Origin: Sphingomonas parva (ex Maeng et al. 2020)
GTDB taxonomy: Bacteria > Pseudomonadota > Alphaproteobacteria > Sphingomonadales > Sphingomonadaceae
DNA length: 64,000 bases
Assembly (NCBI RefSeq): GCF_004564275.1
Contig: NZ_SPDV01000008.1
Coordinates: 62,001-126,000 of the forward strand
Reading direction: 5' to 3'
The notes beneath the pieces are model-generated. The model was not told the DNA's origin, did not search any database, and saw nothing but the letters and a program-made list of their open reading frames with translations. This document shows, piece after piece, positions 41,515 to 50,627 of the stretch. Both the position numbers and the translations under genes were made by a program. Every line of letters starts with the position of its first letter. Positions within the stretch are counted from its first letter, which is position 1.

Positions 41515-42417
41515 TCAGCCCGCGGGCAGCAGCCGGCGCTCGCCGGCCAGATTCATCAGCGCCTTCTGGAGCTTCTCGAACGCCCGGACCTCGATCTGCC
41601 GGATGCGCTCGCGGCTGACGTCATAGACCTGGCTCAGCTCCTCGAGCGTCTTCGGCTCGTCGGTCAGGCGCCGCTCGGTGAGGATGTGCTTCTCGCGCTC
41701 GTTGAGGGCCTGCATCGCCTCGAGCAGAAGCTCGTGACGCACCTTCGACTCCTGCGCCTCCGCGACGCGCTCGTCCTGCAAGGGATCGGTGTCGACCAGC
41801 CAATCCTGCCACTGGCCTTCGCCTTCCTCGCGCAGCGAGACGTTGAGCGAGGTGTCGCCGCCCATCGCCATGCGGCGGTTCATCGAAACCACGTCCTCTT
41901 CGGACACGCCGAGGTCGGTGGCGATCTTGGTGACGTCCTCGGGGCGCAGATCGCCGTCCTCGAACGCCTCGATCTGGTTCTTCATCCGCCGCAGGTTGAA
42001 GAAGAGCTTCTTCTGCGCGGCGGTGGTGCCCATCTTCACCAGGCTCCACGAGCGGAGGATATATTCCTGGATCGAGGCGCGGATCCACCACATCGCGTAG
42101 GTCGCAAGGCGGAAGCCCCTCTCGGGCTCGAACTTCTTGACGCCCTGCATCAGGCCGATGTTGCCCTCCGAGATCAGCTCCGAGGTCGGCAGGCCGTAGC
42201 CGCGATAGCCCATCGCGATCTTGGCGACGAGGCGGAGGTGCGAGTTGACCAGCTTGGCGGCAGCCTCAGTGTCCTGATGCTCCGTCCACCGCTTGGCCAG
42301 CATATATTCCTCCTCGGGGGCGAGGATCGGAAATTTCTTGATCTCGGCGAGGTAGCGGTTGAGGCCCGCTTCGCCGCCCATGGCGGGGATCGTCGCCACG
42401 TTTCTTCCGCTAGCCAT
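41515..42417 (-). CDS. rpoH: RNA polymerase sigma-32 (heat-shock) factor
   Basis: 300 residues. Region 2 is present (LISEGNIGLMQGVKKFEPERG, then FRLATYAMWWIRASIQEYIL), as is the RpoH-box-type region QKKLFFNLRR and the region 4 helix-turn-helix LEELSQVYDVSRERIRQIEV. It directs transcription of chaperone and protease genes. The ATG follows AGGGAGTTTAAGT. It lies 48 bp after rluD on the same strand and ends before a terminator. Confidence 0.96.
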   Translation of the reverse strand: MASGRNVATIPAMGGEAGLNRYLAEIKKFPILAPEEEYMLAKRWTEHQDTEAAAKLVNSHLRLVAKIAMGYRGYGLPTSELISEGNIGLMQGVKKFEPERGFRLATYAMWWIRASIQEYILRSWSLVKMGTTAAQKKLFFNLRRMKNQIEAFEDGDLRPEDVTKIATDLGVSEEDVVSMNRRMAMGGDTSLNVSLREEGEGQWQDWLVDTDPLQDERVAEAQESKVRHELLLEAMQALNEREKHILTERRLTDEPKTLEELSQVYDVSRERIRQIEVRAFEKLQKALMNLAGERRLLPAG

Positions 42418-42465
42418 ACTTAAACTCCCTGGATTCCAGCTCTGTTCTGCTCTCTGCCGGTCCGT

Positions 42466-43428
42466 TCAGCCAGATAACGTGAGGCCGCTTAACAGTTCCT
42501 GCATATCGGACGGAACGGCGCTTTTGAACGACAAGTTTTCGCGCGAGACCGGATGGATGAAGCCGAGCTCGGCCGCGTGCAGGGCCTGCCGTTCGAAATT
42601 CAATCTTTTCAACAACTCGCGGTGGGCGGATCGGGTCCGCCCGTAGACCGGATCGCCGATCAGCGGATGACCGAGCGAGGTCATGTGGACGCGCACCTGA
42701 TGGGTGCGGCCGGTCTCGAGCCGGCATTCGACCAGCGCCGCCTCGTAGAGCGGGCGCACCATCCGATAGTGAGTCACCGCGCGCTTTCCGCGCCCGTCCA
42801 CAACGATCGCCATCTTCTGACGGTTGGCGGACGAACGGGCGAGCGGCGCGTCCACGGTGCCCGACGGCGGGTTCGGCACGCCCGCGACGATCGCCTGGTA
42901 GCGGCGGTCGATGCTGTGCCTGGCGAATTGCGCCGCAAGACCTTCGTGGGCGACGTCGGTCTTGGCCACGACCAGCAGGCCGGACGTGTCCTTGTCGATG
43001 CGATGGACGATCCCCGGCCGCGCCACCCCGCCGATGCCCGAAAGCCGCCCCGCGCAATGGTGGAGCAAGGCGTTGACAAGGGTCCCGTCGAAATTGCCGG
43101 CCGCCGGATGGACGACCATGCCGGCCGGCTTGTCGACGACCAGCAGGTGCTCGTCCTCGTGAACGATGTCGATCGCGATCGCCTGCGGCACGTTGTGCGC
43201 CGGCTCCGGCTCGGGAACGGACACTTCGTAGGCCGCGCCGGCCACCGCCTTGGACGAAGGATCCCGCACTGGCTGGCCGGCGGGGCCGAGGACCCGGCCG
43301 CTGCTGATCAGCGCCTTCAGGCGCTCGCGGGACAGGGTCGGCACCGCCGCCGCGAGCGCTCGATCGAGACGCCAGCCTTCGGCATCGGCGGCGAGCGTTG
43401 CGGTGATCGTGTTTCCCCCCCGGGTCAT
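42466..43428 (-). CDS. rluD: 23S rRNA pseudouridine synthase RluD-type
   Basis: 320 residues. An N-terminal S4 RNA-binding domain (about 18-65) precedes the catalytic VHRIDKDTSGLLVVAK (Asp about 145). Other conserved segments are VVDKPAGMVVHP and LETGRTHQVRVHM. The start ATG 43428 was preferred to the upstream ATG 43449, which lacks a good ribosome site. It modifies helix 69 uridines in 23S rRNA. It is the first gene of the rluD-rpoH unit and divergent from chpT. Confidence 0.92.
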   Translation of the reverse strand: MTRGGNTITATLAADAEGWRLDRALAAAVPTLSRERLKALISSGRVLGPAGQPVRDPSSKAVAGAAYEVSVPEPEPAHNVPQAIAIDIVHEDEHLLVVDKPAGMVVHPAAGNFDGTLVNALLHHCAGRLSGIGGVARPGIVHRIDKDTSGLLVVAKTDVAHEGLAAQFARHSIDRRYQAIVAGVPNPPSGTVDAPLARSSANRQKMAIVVDGRGKRAVTHYRMVRPLYEAALVECRLETGRTHQVRVHMTSLGHPLIGDPVYGRTRSAHRELLKRLNFERQALHAAELGFIHPVSRENLSFKSAVPSDMQELLSGLTLSG

Positions 43429-43581
43429 CAGGGACCTGATGTGGTGCACTGCAGCGGAAATTCAAGGGGCTTGCGACCAGAGCGACATTCTCAGCGTCGG
43501 GTCTGACGTCATGGCCTTGCAAGGCGGAGCGTGCGGGGCCAATAGGCAGACAGACGCCAGGGACTGGGGCAAGACAGCGAC

Positions 43582-44223
43582 ATGAAATCTTACGAATTTG
43601 CGAGCCTTCTGTGTTCGCGCCTCTGTCATGATCTGCTCTCGCCGGTGGGAGCATTGAACAACGGCATCGAATTGCTGGCCGACGAGCACGATCCGGAGAT
43701 GCGGGCCCGCTGCCTCGACCTGCTCGGCGAGAGCGCGCGGGCCTCGGCCAACAAGCTCAAGTTCTTCCGCCTCGCCTTCGGCGCCGCCGGCGGCTTCGCC
43801 GACGAGGTCGACACGCGCGAGGCACGGGTGGCGATCGAGGGCCTGTTCGGCGGCGACGGGCGCGTCCAGCTCGGCTGGATGGTGGACGAGCCGACGATGT
43901 CGAAATCGGCGCTCAAGATCCTGCTCAATCTCGTGCTGATCGCCGGCGACGCGCTGGTCCGCGGCGGGCGGCTCGACGTCGGCGCCGAGCGCCACGCGTC
44001 CGGGCTCGACATCGTCGTCCGCGCCGAGGGACCGCGGATCGTCCTCGATCCGGAGCTGAAGCGTGCCCTGGTCGGCGAGAGCGACGAGCAGTCGATCGCC
44101 CCGCGCGCCGCCGCCGCCTGGCTGGTCCATTCCCTGGTCGTGGAGACCGGCGGCGAGATCCAGGTCGCCGACCAGGAAGAGAACGTGCTCCTGATCGGCG
44201 CGGCGGTTCCGACCGCCGCCTGA
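43582..44223 (+). CDS. chpT: histidine phosphotransferase ChpT
   Basis: 213 residues. The phospho-acceptor histidine is His 16 in SRLCHDLLSPVGAL; the domain resembles a histidine kinase dimerisation unit with a degenerate ATPase-like fold. ChpT passes phosphate from CckA to CtrA and CpdR in alphaproteobacteria. Its location beside chemotaxis genes is conserved in sphingomonads. The 153-bp gap to rluD holds the divergent promoters; none is unambiguous. Confidence 0.92.
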   Translation: MKSYEFASLLCSRLCHDLLSPVGALNNGIELLADEHDPEMRARCLDLLGESARASANKLKFFRLAFGAAGGFADEVDTREARVAIEGLFGGDGRVQLGWMVDEPTMSKSALKILLNLVLIAGDALVRGGRLDVGAERHASGLDIVVRAEGPRIVLDPELKRALVGESDEQSIAPRAAAAWLVHSLVVETGGEIQVADQEENVLLIGAAVPTAA

Positions 44224-44258
44224 TCCGCCGTTCCACCGCGGTCTGCCACGCGGGCGGT

Positions 44259-44277
44259 GGTAAACTCCTTCTTTACC
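44259..44277. promoter_or_regulatory. palindromic operator candidate upstream of cheA
   Basis: GGTAAA-CTCCTTC-TTTACC is a perfect 6-bp inverted repeat with a 7-bp spacer, 42 bp before the cheA ATG. The arrangement resembles a regulator binding site; no factor can be assigned. Confidence 0.45.
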
Positions 44278-44319
44278 TCTCGGCTCCCATAACCTGCATC
44301 AGGATTGACGGCGGGGGCC

Positions 44320-46659
44320 ATGGACGACCTGATCGGCGAATTCATCGCGGAAACGCGGGACATGCTTGGTGCCCTCGGCGGAGAGATCGTCGCCTGGGAA
44401 GCCGAGCCGCACGATCGCGCGCGTCTCGATGCCATCTTCCGCTTCGTGCATACGGTGAAGGGCAATTGCGGCTTCTTCGATCTGCCGCGCCTCGCCGCGC
44501 TCAGCCACGCCGCGGAGGATGCGCTGGCCGAGGTCCGTTCGGGCAAGCGCAATGCCGATCTCGCTCTGGTCAGCGGGGTTCTTGCCATCGTCGATCGGAT
44601 CGGCGAGCTGATCGAGGCGATGGACGCCTCGGAGGATCCGCCCGAGGATGACGATTCGCGGCTGATCGCGGCGCTCTCGACGGGGTCGGAGATCGCCGCG
44701 ATCGTCGGCGATTCCGCCGTCCGCCGCCGTGCCCCGGCGCGCAGCATCCGTCTTTCGATCGAGCTGCTCGACCGGATGATGAACGGCGTCTCCGATCTGG
44801 TGCTCGCCCGCAACGAGCTCGCCCGCCGCCTTCGCGACGCCTCGCTTCCGGTCGAGACCGACGAGGCGTTCGAGCGCGTCTCGGCTTCGATCGCCGAGGT
44901 GCGTGAGGCGATCACCCGCACCCGCATGCAGCGCGTCGAGACCCTGTTCGCCGCCATTCCGCGCATGGTGCGCGACCTCGGCTCGGCGACCGGCAAGAAG
45001 GTGCTGCTCGATATCGACGGCGGCGACGTCGAGCTCGATCGCGAGATGATCGAGATGATCCGCGATCCGCTCACCCATATCGTCCGCAACGCGATCGATC
45101 ACGGCATCGAGCCGGCGGCGGCGCGGCGCCGCGCCGGCAAGAGCGAAACCGGGCTGCTGCGAGTCAGCGCCCGCCAGGCCGGCAACCAGATCCTGATCGA
45201 GGTCGCGGACGACGGCCGCGGCATCGACGGCGACGCGCTTGTCGGGCGCGCTCTGGCGGCAAGCCTTCTGACGCCCGATCAGGCCGCCCGCCTTACCCCC
45301 GACCGCCGGCTCTCCCTGATCTTCGAGCCAGGTCTTTCGACCGCCACCAAGGTCACCTCCCTGTCCGGGCGCGGCGTCGGCATGGACGTGGTGCGCGCGA
45401 ACATCGAGCGGATCGGCGGTCTCGTCGACGTCGATTCCACGGTGGGGCAGGGCGTGCGCTTCACCCTGCGCGTGCCGTTGACGCTGACCATCATTCCCGG
45501 CCTCACCGTCGAGGTCGGCGGCCAGAGCTTCGCCATTCCGCGATCGGCGATCGAGGAGATCGTCCGCACCCGCGCGGCCGGCGTCCGGGTCGAGATCGTC
45601 GCCGGAGCCGGGGTCGTCACCCTCCGCGGCGAGCGTTTCCCCGTCGTCGCGCTTGCCGGCGTGCTCGGCACGGAGAGCCGAATCGATGTCTCCGAACAAT
45701 TGCTGGTCCTGCTCAAGACGACCGGCGGCGGCGCCTATGCGCTGGCGGTCGACGACGTCCACGATCACGAGGAGCTCGTCGTGAAGCCCGCCTCGCCGGC
45801 GGTGATGGCGACCGGCCTCTACGCGGGGACGACGCTGGACGGCGATGGCCGCCCGGTGCTGCTGCTCGATCCCGCCGGTCTCGCCGCCGCCGCGGGCGTC
45901 TCCCTCGATCGCGGCGAGCTCGCCGCGGCCGCGGACAGCGAGTGCCAGGCCGACGAGCAGCGCCCGGTGCTGCTCTTCACCACGCTCGCCGGTGCCCGGC
46001 GCGCCGTCAGCCTGCCCGCCGTCCACCGGATCGACGAAGTGCCGCCGGCCACGATTGCGGCCAGCGGCGGCCGTTTCCATATCACCCTCGACGACCGCAT
46101 CCTGCCGCTCGCCGGCTGCGATCGCGTGCCCGATCGGGCCAAGATCCCGATCCTCCGCCTCACCGACGGCTGCGACGAGATCGCCTACGCCGTGGACGAG
46201 GTCATCGACACGGTCATGCTCGGCTCGGGGCTCGTCCCGCCGCCCCAGCCCGGTGAGATCCAGGGTGTGGCGCTGGTCGACGGCGAGCAGGTGGAGGTCG
46301 TCGACCTGTTCTGGATCTTCGCGCATCACGCCGCCGGGGCGCCCGCGGCCGACCGACCGCTCTGCCTGATCCCGGAAGCCGATCCGTGGATGGACACCTT
46401 CCTGCGCCCGCTGATCGAGAGCGCCGGCTATCGCGTCGTCCGGGGCGGCGAGGCGGCCGCCGAGCTGCCGTCCGCCGATCTCGTCGTGGTCGACGTCGAG
46501 ACGGGCGCCGAGCCGCCGTCGGGCGCTGGTCAGGTGCTGAGGTTGCGCGCCACCCCCGAGCCGCGCGGAGCCAGGGACGACAGCATCCATCGCTACGATC
46601 GCGCCGCCTTGCTGGCCGTCCTCGGTGACGCCGCGCGCGCGGCGAGGAAGGAGGCCTAA
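44320..46659 (+). CDS. cheA: chemotaxis histidine kinase CheA with degenerate C-terminal receiver
   Basis: 779 residues from ATG 44320 (an in-frame TTG at 44305 is less likely). HPt domain with phospho-histidine His 44 in FVHTVKGNC. Dimerisation region about 145-215, ATPase motifs (HIVRNAIDHGIEP, DDGRGID, GRGVGMDVVR). Two CheW-like segments (about 385-520 and 545-670). The last 100 residues look like a receiver without the full acidic pocket, so it may be a regulatory remnant. The kinase would phosphorylate the CheY and CheB encoded downstream. Confidence 0.9.
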   Translation: MDDLIGEFIAETRDMLGALGGEIVAWEAEPHDRARLDAIFRFVHTVKGNCGFFDLPRLAALSHAAEDALAEVRSGKRNADLALVSGVLAIVDRIGELIEAMDASEDPPEDDDSRLIAALSTGSEIAAIVGDSAVRRRAPARSIRLSIELLDRMMNGVSDLVLARNELARRLRDASLPVETDEAFERVSASIAEVREAITRTRMQRVETLFAAIPRMVRDLGSATGKKVLLDIDGGDVELDREMIEMIRDPLTHIVRNAIDHGIEPAAARRRAGKSETGLLRVSARQAGNQILIEVADDGRGIDGDALVGRALAASLLTPDQAARLTPDRRLSLIFEPGLSTATKVTSLSGRGVGMDVVRANIERIGGLVDVDSTVGQGVRFTLRVPLTLTIIPGLTVEVGGQSFAIPRSAIEEIVRTRAAGVRVEIVAGAGVVTLRGERFPVVALAGVLGTESRIDVSEQLLVLLKTTGGGAYALAVDDVHDHEELVVKPASPAVMATGLYAGTTLDGDGRPVLLLDPAGLAAAAGVSLDRGELAAAADSECQADEQRPVLLFTTLAGARRAVSLPAVHRIDEVPPATIAASGGRFHITLDDRILPLAGCDRVPDRAKIPILRLTDGCDEIAYAVDEVIDTVMLGSGLVPPPQPGEIQGVALVDGEQVEVVDLFWIFAHHAAGAPAADRPLCLIPEADPWMDTFLRPLIESAGYRVVRGGEAAAELPSADLVVVDVETGAEPPSGAGQVLRLRATPEPRGARDDSIHRYDRAALLAVLGDAARAARKEA

Positions 46660-46660
46660 G

Positions 46661-47092
46661 GTGGCCGAATTGCTCCTCATCGTCACGCTCGCCGGCGAGC
46701 AGGTCGCCGTGCTTGCCTCGGAAGTCGAATCGGTCGTCGAGGTCGAGGGCCTGACGCCGGTGCCGCGCGCCGGCGGCCATGTCGCGGGCCTCACCGCGCT
46801 GCGCAGCCGGGTGCTGACCGTGATCGACTGCATGGCTTCGCTCGAGCCCGGCGGCCGGATCGACAATCCGCGCGACGCCATCGTCGTGGTCGCCGACGGA
46901 CATCCCTACGCCCTGCTGGTCGATCGCGTCGAGGACGTGGTCGAGGCCGAGGGCGAGATTGCGCCGGTCCCGGCCTCGCTCGCCTCCGGCTGGGCGGGGG
47001 TGGCGACCGGCTACGTGCCGGCCGAGGGACGCTTGTTCCTGCTGGTCGACATCCATGCCCTCATTGCCGGCCCGACCGCAGAGGCCGCATGA
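46661..47092 (+). CDS. cheW: chemotaxis coupling protein CheW
   Basis: 143 residues with a GTG start; AAGGAGG is 6 nt upstream. The CheW fold is clear from VTLAGEQVAVLASEVESVVE, GLTALRSRVLTVIDCMASL and VVVADGHPYALLVDRVEDVV. It couples receptors to CheA. It follows the cheA stop by 1 bp, so it is in the same operon. Confidence 0.88.
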   Translation: MAELLLIVTLAGEQVAVLASEVESVVEVEGLTPVPRAGGHVAGLTALRSRVLTVIDCMASLEPGGRIDNPRDAIVVVADGHPYALLVDRVEDVVEAEGEIAPVPASLASGWAGVATGYVPAEGRLFLLVDIHALIAGPTAEAA

Positions 47093-47156
47093 GCCCCTTT
47101 AATCCCGTGCTTACCCTTGGCGGCGTAGCCGTCCGTTCGAACAGCGAGTGAAGATC

Positions 47157-47522
47157 ATGAAGAGCTGCCTTGTCGTCGACGATTCGAAGGTCATTCGAAA
47201 GGTCGCACGCCATATTCTGGAGACGCTGAACTTCACCGTGGAGGAGGCCGGCGACGGGCGAGAGGCGCTTGCGCGGTGCGAGGAGCACATGCCGGACGTC
47301 GTCCTGCTCGACTGGAACATGCCGGTAATGGGCGGAATGGAATTCCTCCGCACGCTGCGCCAGCGCGACATCGAGCCGCAGCCCAAGGTGGTCTTCTGCA
47401 CCACCGAAAACGATGCGGCCCACATTCGCGCGGCGATCGACGCCGGCGCCGACGAATATGTGATGAAGCCGTTCGATCGCGAGACTCTCGAAAGCAAGCT
47501 GCAGATCGTCGGCGTCGCGTGA
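47157..47522 (+). CDS. cheY: chemotaxis response regulator CheY
   Basis: 121 residues, single receiver domain: Asp 8 and Asp 9 (LVVDDSK), phosphorylation site Asp 52 in LLDWNMPVMGG, and Lys 104 in YVMKPFD. The start ATG 47157 was chosen over GTG 47148, which is also in frame and only 9 nt earlier. The stop overlaps cheB. Confidence 0.88.
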   Translation: MKSCLVVDDSKVIRKVARHILETLNFTVEEAGDGREALARCEEHMPDVVLLDWNMPVMGGMEFLRTLRQRDIEPQPKVVFCTTENDAAHIRAAIDAGADEYVMKPFDRETLESKLQIVGVA

Positions 47523-48613
47523 CCTCCGCCGCTTCCGCGGCACCGCGCTCTCCTGTCGGGACCGAGGACCGGCCGCCTCCGATACGCCTGATGATCGTCG
47601 ACGATTCGCCGGTGGCGCGGGCGGTGCTGGCGCGCATGCTGGCGCCGCACGGGGATATGGAGGTGGTGGCGATCGCCGGCAATGCGCCGGAGGCGCTCGA
47701 TGCGCTCGCCGGCACCCGCGTCGACATCGTGCTCCTCGACATCGAGATGCCGGGCACCAGCGGCCTGGAAGCGCTTCCGGAGATCCTGCGCAGGGGGCAG
47801 GGAGCCAGGGTTCTCGTCGTCTCCTCGGCGTGCGACGAAGGCGCTGCGGCGGTGGTCAAGGCGCTCTCGCTCGGCGCCGCCGACACGCTCCCCAAGCCCG
47901 GCATCGGCCGCTTCGCCGGACGTTTCTCCGACGAGCTGGTCGATCGGCTGCGGCGGATCGGTCCCGCGGCTCGCCACGGCCAGTCGGCGCCGATCGACGC
48001 GCTCCGGTTGCGGCCCCCGTCGGAGCACCGCCTCGGGTGCCTCGCGCTCGGCGCCTCGACCGGGGGACTTCACGCGATCACCGGCATCCTCAAGGCGCTG
48101 CCGGCGATGATCGGCGCGCCGATCCTCGTGACCCAGCATCTTCCGCCGGCATTCATGCCGTTCTTCGCCCGCCAGATCGAGGGCGCATGCGGGCGGGCGA
48201 CCCGGCTTGCCGAGCCCGGGCTCGTCCTTCAGCCCGAAGAGGTCGTTCTCGCGCCCGGCGACGCGCACCTCGCGCTCGATCAGCACGGCAGCCGGGTGCT
48301 GGTGCGGCTCGACACGACGCCCGTGGCGAGCGGCTGCCTGCCGTCGGTCGACGTCATGCTCGGCGCCACGGCGGAGATCTACGGGCGCAGCGCGGTGGGG
48401 GTCGTGCTCAGCGGCATCGGGCGCGACGGCCTGGAAGGCGCGCGGCGGATCGTCGAGCGGGCAGGGACGATCTTCGTCCAGGACCGCGCCAGCTCCGCCG
48501 TATGGGGCATGCCGCGCGCGGTTGCGGAAGCCGGGCTCGCTTCGGCGATCCTGCCGCCGGCCGATCTCGGCCGCCGGATCGCCGCCCGAACGGAGGCAAA
48601 GCCATGGAGGTGA
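47519..48613 (+). CDS. cheB: chemotaxis protein-glutamate methylesterase/deamidase CheB
   Basis: 364 residues from a GTG within the GTGA overlap with cheY. N-terminal receiver with Asp 74 (VLLDIEMPGTSGLE), and C-terminal methylesterase with the triad Ser 180 (LGASTGGLHAI), His 207 (TQHLPPAFM) and Asp 303 (LSGIGRDG). It removes methyl groups from chemoreceptors. It overlaps cheR by 10 nt. Confidence 0.92.
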   Translation: MTSAASAAPRSPVGTEDRPPPIRLMIVDDSPVARAVLARMLAPHGDMEVVAIAGNAPEALDALAGTRVDIVLLDIEMPGTSGLEALPEILRRGQGARVLVVSSACDEGAAAVVKALSLGAADTLPKPGIGRFAGRFSDELVDRLRRIGPAARHGQSAPIDALRLRPPSEHRLGCLALGASTGGLHAITGILKALPAMIGAPILVTQHLPPAFMPFFARQIEGACGRATRLAEPGLVLQPEEVVLAPGDAHLALDQHGSRVLVRLDTTPVASGCLPSVDVMLGATAEIYGRSAVGVVLSGIGRDGLEGARRIVERAGTIFVQDRASSAVWGMPRAVAEAGLASAILPPADLGRRIAARTEAKPWR

Positions 48614-49455
48614 GCGAGGCTGCGATCCGCGTGCTCGGCTCCCTGCTCGGCGCGCGCACCGGCCAGCAGCTGGCGATGAGCCGCAGCTGGCGTATCCACA
48701 CCGTCCTGCAGTCGCTGGTGCGCGAGCGCGGACTCGGCTCGCTGGATCGGCTCGTCCATGCCGTCGCGGCCGGCGGGGAGCCGGAGCTGGCCGATGCGGT
48801 GGTCGACGCTTTGCTCAACAACGAGACCAGCTTCTATCGCGACCGCACCAGCTTCGAGCAATTGCTCGGTCCGGCGCTGGCACGGCTCGAGGAGGCGCGC
48901 GCCCGGACGCGGCGCCTCTCCATCTGGTCCGCCGGCTGCTCGACGGGCCAGGAAGCCTATTCGCTCGCCATGTGGTTCGCCGAGCGCAAGAGCCGCTGGG
49001 CCGGCTGGACGATCGAGATCGTCGCCAGCGACGTCTCCCGCGCCGCGGTCGAGCAGGCGCGCGGCGGCCTTTATTCCCAGTTCGAGGTGCAGCGCGGCCT
49101 GCCGGTGACGCAGATGATGCGCTGGTTCGAGGAGCGGCCCGGCGCCAATTGGCAGATCTCCGACGAGCTTCGCGCGATGGTTCGCTTCGAGATGCGCAGC
49201 CTGATCGACGCGCCGCCCGCGCCGGGCCGCTTCGACATCATCCTGTGCCGCAACGTCCTGCTCTATTTCGCCGAGCCGGTGCGGCGGACCGTCTTCTCGC
49301 GGCTCGCCGAGGCCGCGGCAGAGGACGGCGTGCTGATGCTCGGCGCCGGAGAGACGGTGATCGGCCAGACGCGTGCCTTCGTCTCCGATCCGGACTGTCG
49401 CGGCCTGTATTTGCGTCATCCGGAAGCCATGGCGCCTTGCCGCGCCGCCTCTTGA
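48604..49455 (+). CDS. cheR: chemoreceptor methyltransferase CheR
   Basis: 283 residues. N-terminal helical domain (about 1-70), then the methyltransferase: TSFYRDRTSFEQL, SAGCSTGQEAYSLAMW (SAM loop) and FDIILCRNVLLYF. It methylates receptor glutamates with SAM. The start lies inside the end of cheB (10-nt overlap). No receptor gene is in the window. Confidence 0.93.
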   Translation: MEVSEAAIRVLGSLLGARTGQQLAMSRSWRIHTVLQSLVRERGLGSLDRLVHAVAAGGEPELADAVVDALLNNETSFYRDRTSFEQLLGPALARLEEARARTRRLSIWSAGCSTGQEAYSLAMWFAERKSRWAGWTIEIVASDVSRAAVEQARGGLYSQFEVQRGLPVTQMMRWFEERPGANWQISDELRAMVRFEMRSLIDAPPAPGRFDIILCRNVLLYFAEPVRRTVFSRLAEAAAEDGVLMLGAGETVIGQTRAFVSDPDCRGLYLRHPEAMAPCRAAS

Positions 49456-49486
49456 CGCACGCGCCATTTTCCTGCCCGAAGGCTTC

Positions 49487-50179
49487 ATGAGCGAAATCAT
49501 CGACTGTCCTTCGCCCAATTTCAGCGAGCGAAGCCTGCCGATCTCGATGCTCGTGCTTCATTACACAGGGATGGTCGACGCCCGCTCTGCAATCGACCGG
49601 CTGCGCGATCCGGACGCGGGAGTTTCCTGCCATTATCTGGTGACCGAAGAAGGCCAGGTGCTGCGCATGGTCGATGAGGAGAAGCGCGCCTGGCACGCCG
49701 GAAACTCCTTCTGGCGCGGCGTCACCGACATCAACTCCGCGTCGATCGGCATCGAGATCGTCAATCCAGGCCATGAGTTCGGCTACACGCCCTATCCGGA
49801 CGAACAGATCGACGCGCTCGTGCCGCTCGTCGCCGGGATCGTCGAACGCCACAGGATCACGCGCGGCAACGTCGTCGGCCATTCCGACATCGCGCCGCGG
49901 CGCAAGCAGGATCCGGGCGAGCTCTTTCCCTGGAATCGCCTTGCCCGCCTGCGGCTGGCGCTGCCGCGGCCGACCAAGAATTTGATGGATCCGCAGTGGA
50001 CCGATGCCGGCTTCCTGCTCGCGCTCGAGCGGTTCGGCTACGACGTCACCGATCCCCTGGCGGCGACCGTCGCGTTCCAGCGCCGCTTCCGGCCGGAGCT
50101 GATCGACGGCACCATCGACGGCGAGTGCCGCGCGATCCTGCTCGCGCTGCTCCTTCCCAAGCCGCGCGGGGATGACTAG
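49487..50179 (+). CDS. N-acetylmuramoyl-L-alanine amidase (AmpD-like) with peptidoglycan-binding domain
   Basis: 230 residues. Zinc-site residues are visible in VLHYTGM (His 25) and GHSDIAPRRKQDPGELFPW (His and Asp). The C-terminal part (about 165-225) resembles a peptidoglycan-binding domain (AATVAFQRRFRPELIDG). There is no signal peptide, consistent with cytosolic anhydromuropeptide recycling like AmpD. It ends just before rnpB. Confidence 0.9.
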   Translation: MSEIIDCPSPNFSERSLPISMLVLHYTGMVDARSAIDRLRDPDAGVSCHYLVTEEGQVLRMVDEEKRAWHAGNSFWRGVTDINSASIGIEIVNPGHEFGYTPYPDEQIDALVPLVAGIVERHRITRGNVVGHSDIAPRRKQDPGELFPWNRLARLRLALPRPTKNLMDPQWTDAGFLLALERFGYDVTDPLAATVAFQRRFRPELIDGTIDGECRAILLALLLPKPRGDD

Positions 50180-50186
50180 ATAGCGC

Positions 50187-50585
50187 TTGCCAGAGGGCCG
50201 GGCGGCCGCGCGCCGAAGCTTCAGCGAGGTGCGAGGAAAGTCCGGGCTCCACGGAACGACGGTGCCGGGTAACGCCCGGCGGGGGCGACCCCAGGGACAG
50301 TGCAACAGAAAGCAGGTCGCGCCAGGCCTCGGCCGAGATCTTCGGAGGCGTGACATTGAAAGGGTGCGGTAAGAGCGCACCGCGGCCCCGGCAACGGCGG
50401 CCGGCACGGTAAACCCCACCGGGAGCAAGACCGAATAGGGATGGCTGGGCTCGTTCCGCCCTTTGCCGTCCGGGTTGGTTGCTGGAGGGGCGGAGCGATC
50501 CGTCTCCTAGAGGAATGGCCGCACATCCGTCGATGCCTCACGGCTATGGCGGAGGACAGAACCCGGCTTACAGGCCCTCTGGCAA
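50187..50585 (+). ncRNA. rnpB: RNase P RNA (bacterial class A)
   Basis: The 5' end TTGCCAGAGGG pairs with 3' CCCTCTGGCAA. Conserved elements are present: GAGGAAAGTCCGGGCTCC near the 5' end, ACAGAAAGCAG, and the 3' AACCCGGCTTACAGG. The molecule is about 400 nt, followed by TTTTT at 50586-50590. It processes tRNA 5' ends with RnpA. Ends are approximate. Confidence 0.95.
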
Positions 50586-50627
50586 TTTTTGTCCCCGCCG
50601 TCGCAGGGACCGGATAGATGAGAGTGT

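Noticed and set aside
43429-43490. Possible sigma-32 promoter (CTTGAA and CCACAT words) upstream of rluD-rpoH
   Set aside because: The spacing is too long and the -10 match is poor; autoregulation by RpoH cannot be claimed from these words.
44259-44300. Flagellar sigma-28-like TAAA element upstream of cheA
   Set aside because: No GCCGATAA-type -10 at the right distance; the palindrome is the better supported feature.
44299-46881. 860-codon minus-strand open frame opposite cheA/cheW
   Set aside because: It is the antisense of strongly supported chemotaxis genes, with low-complexity charged composition and no ribosome site or motif.
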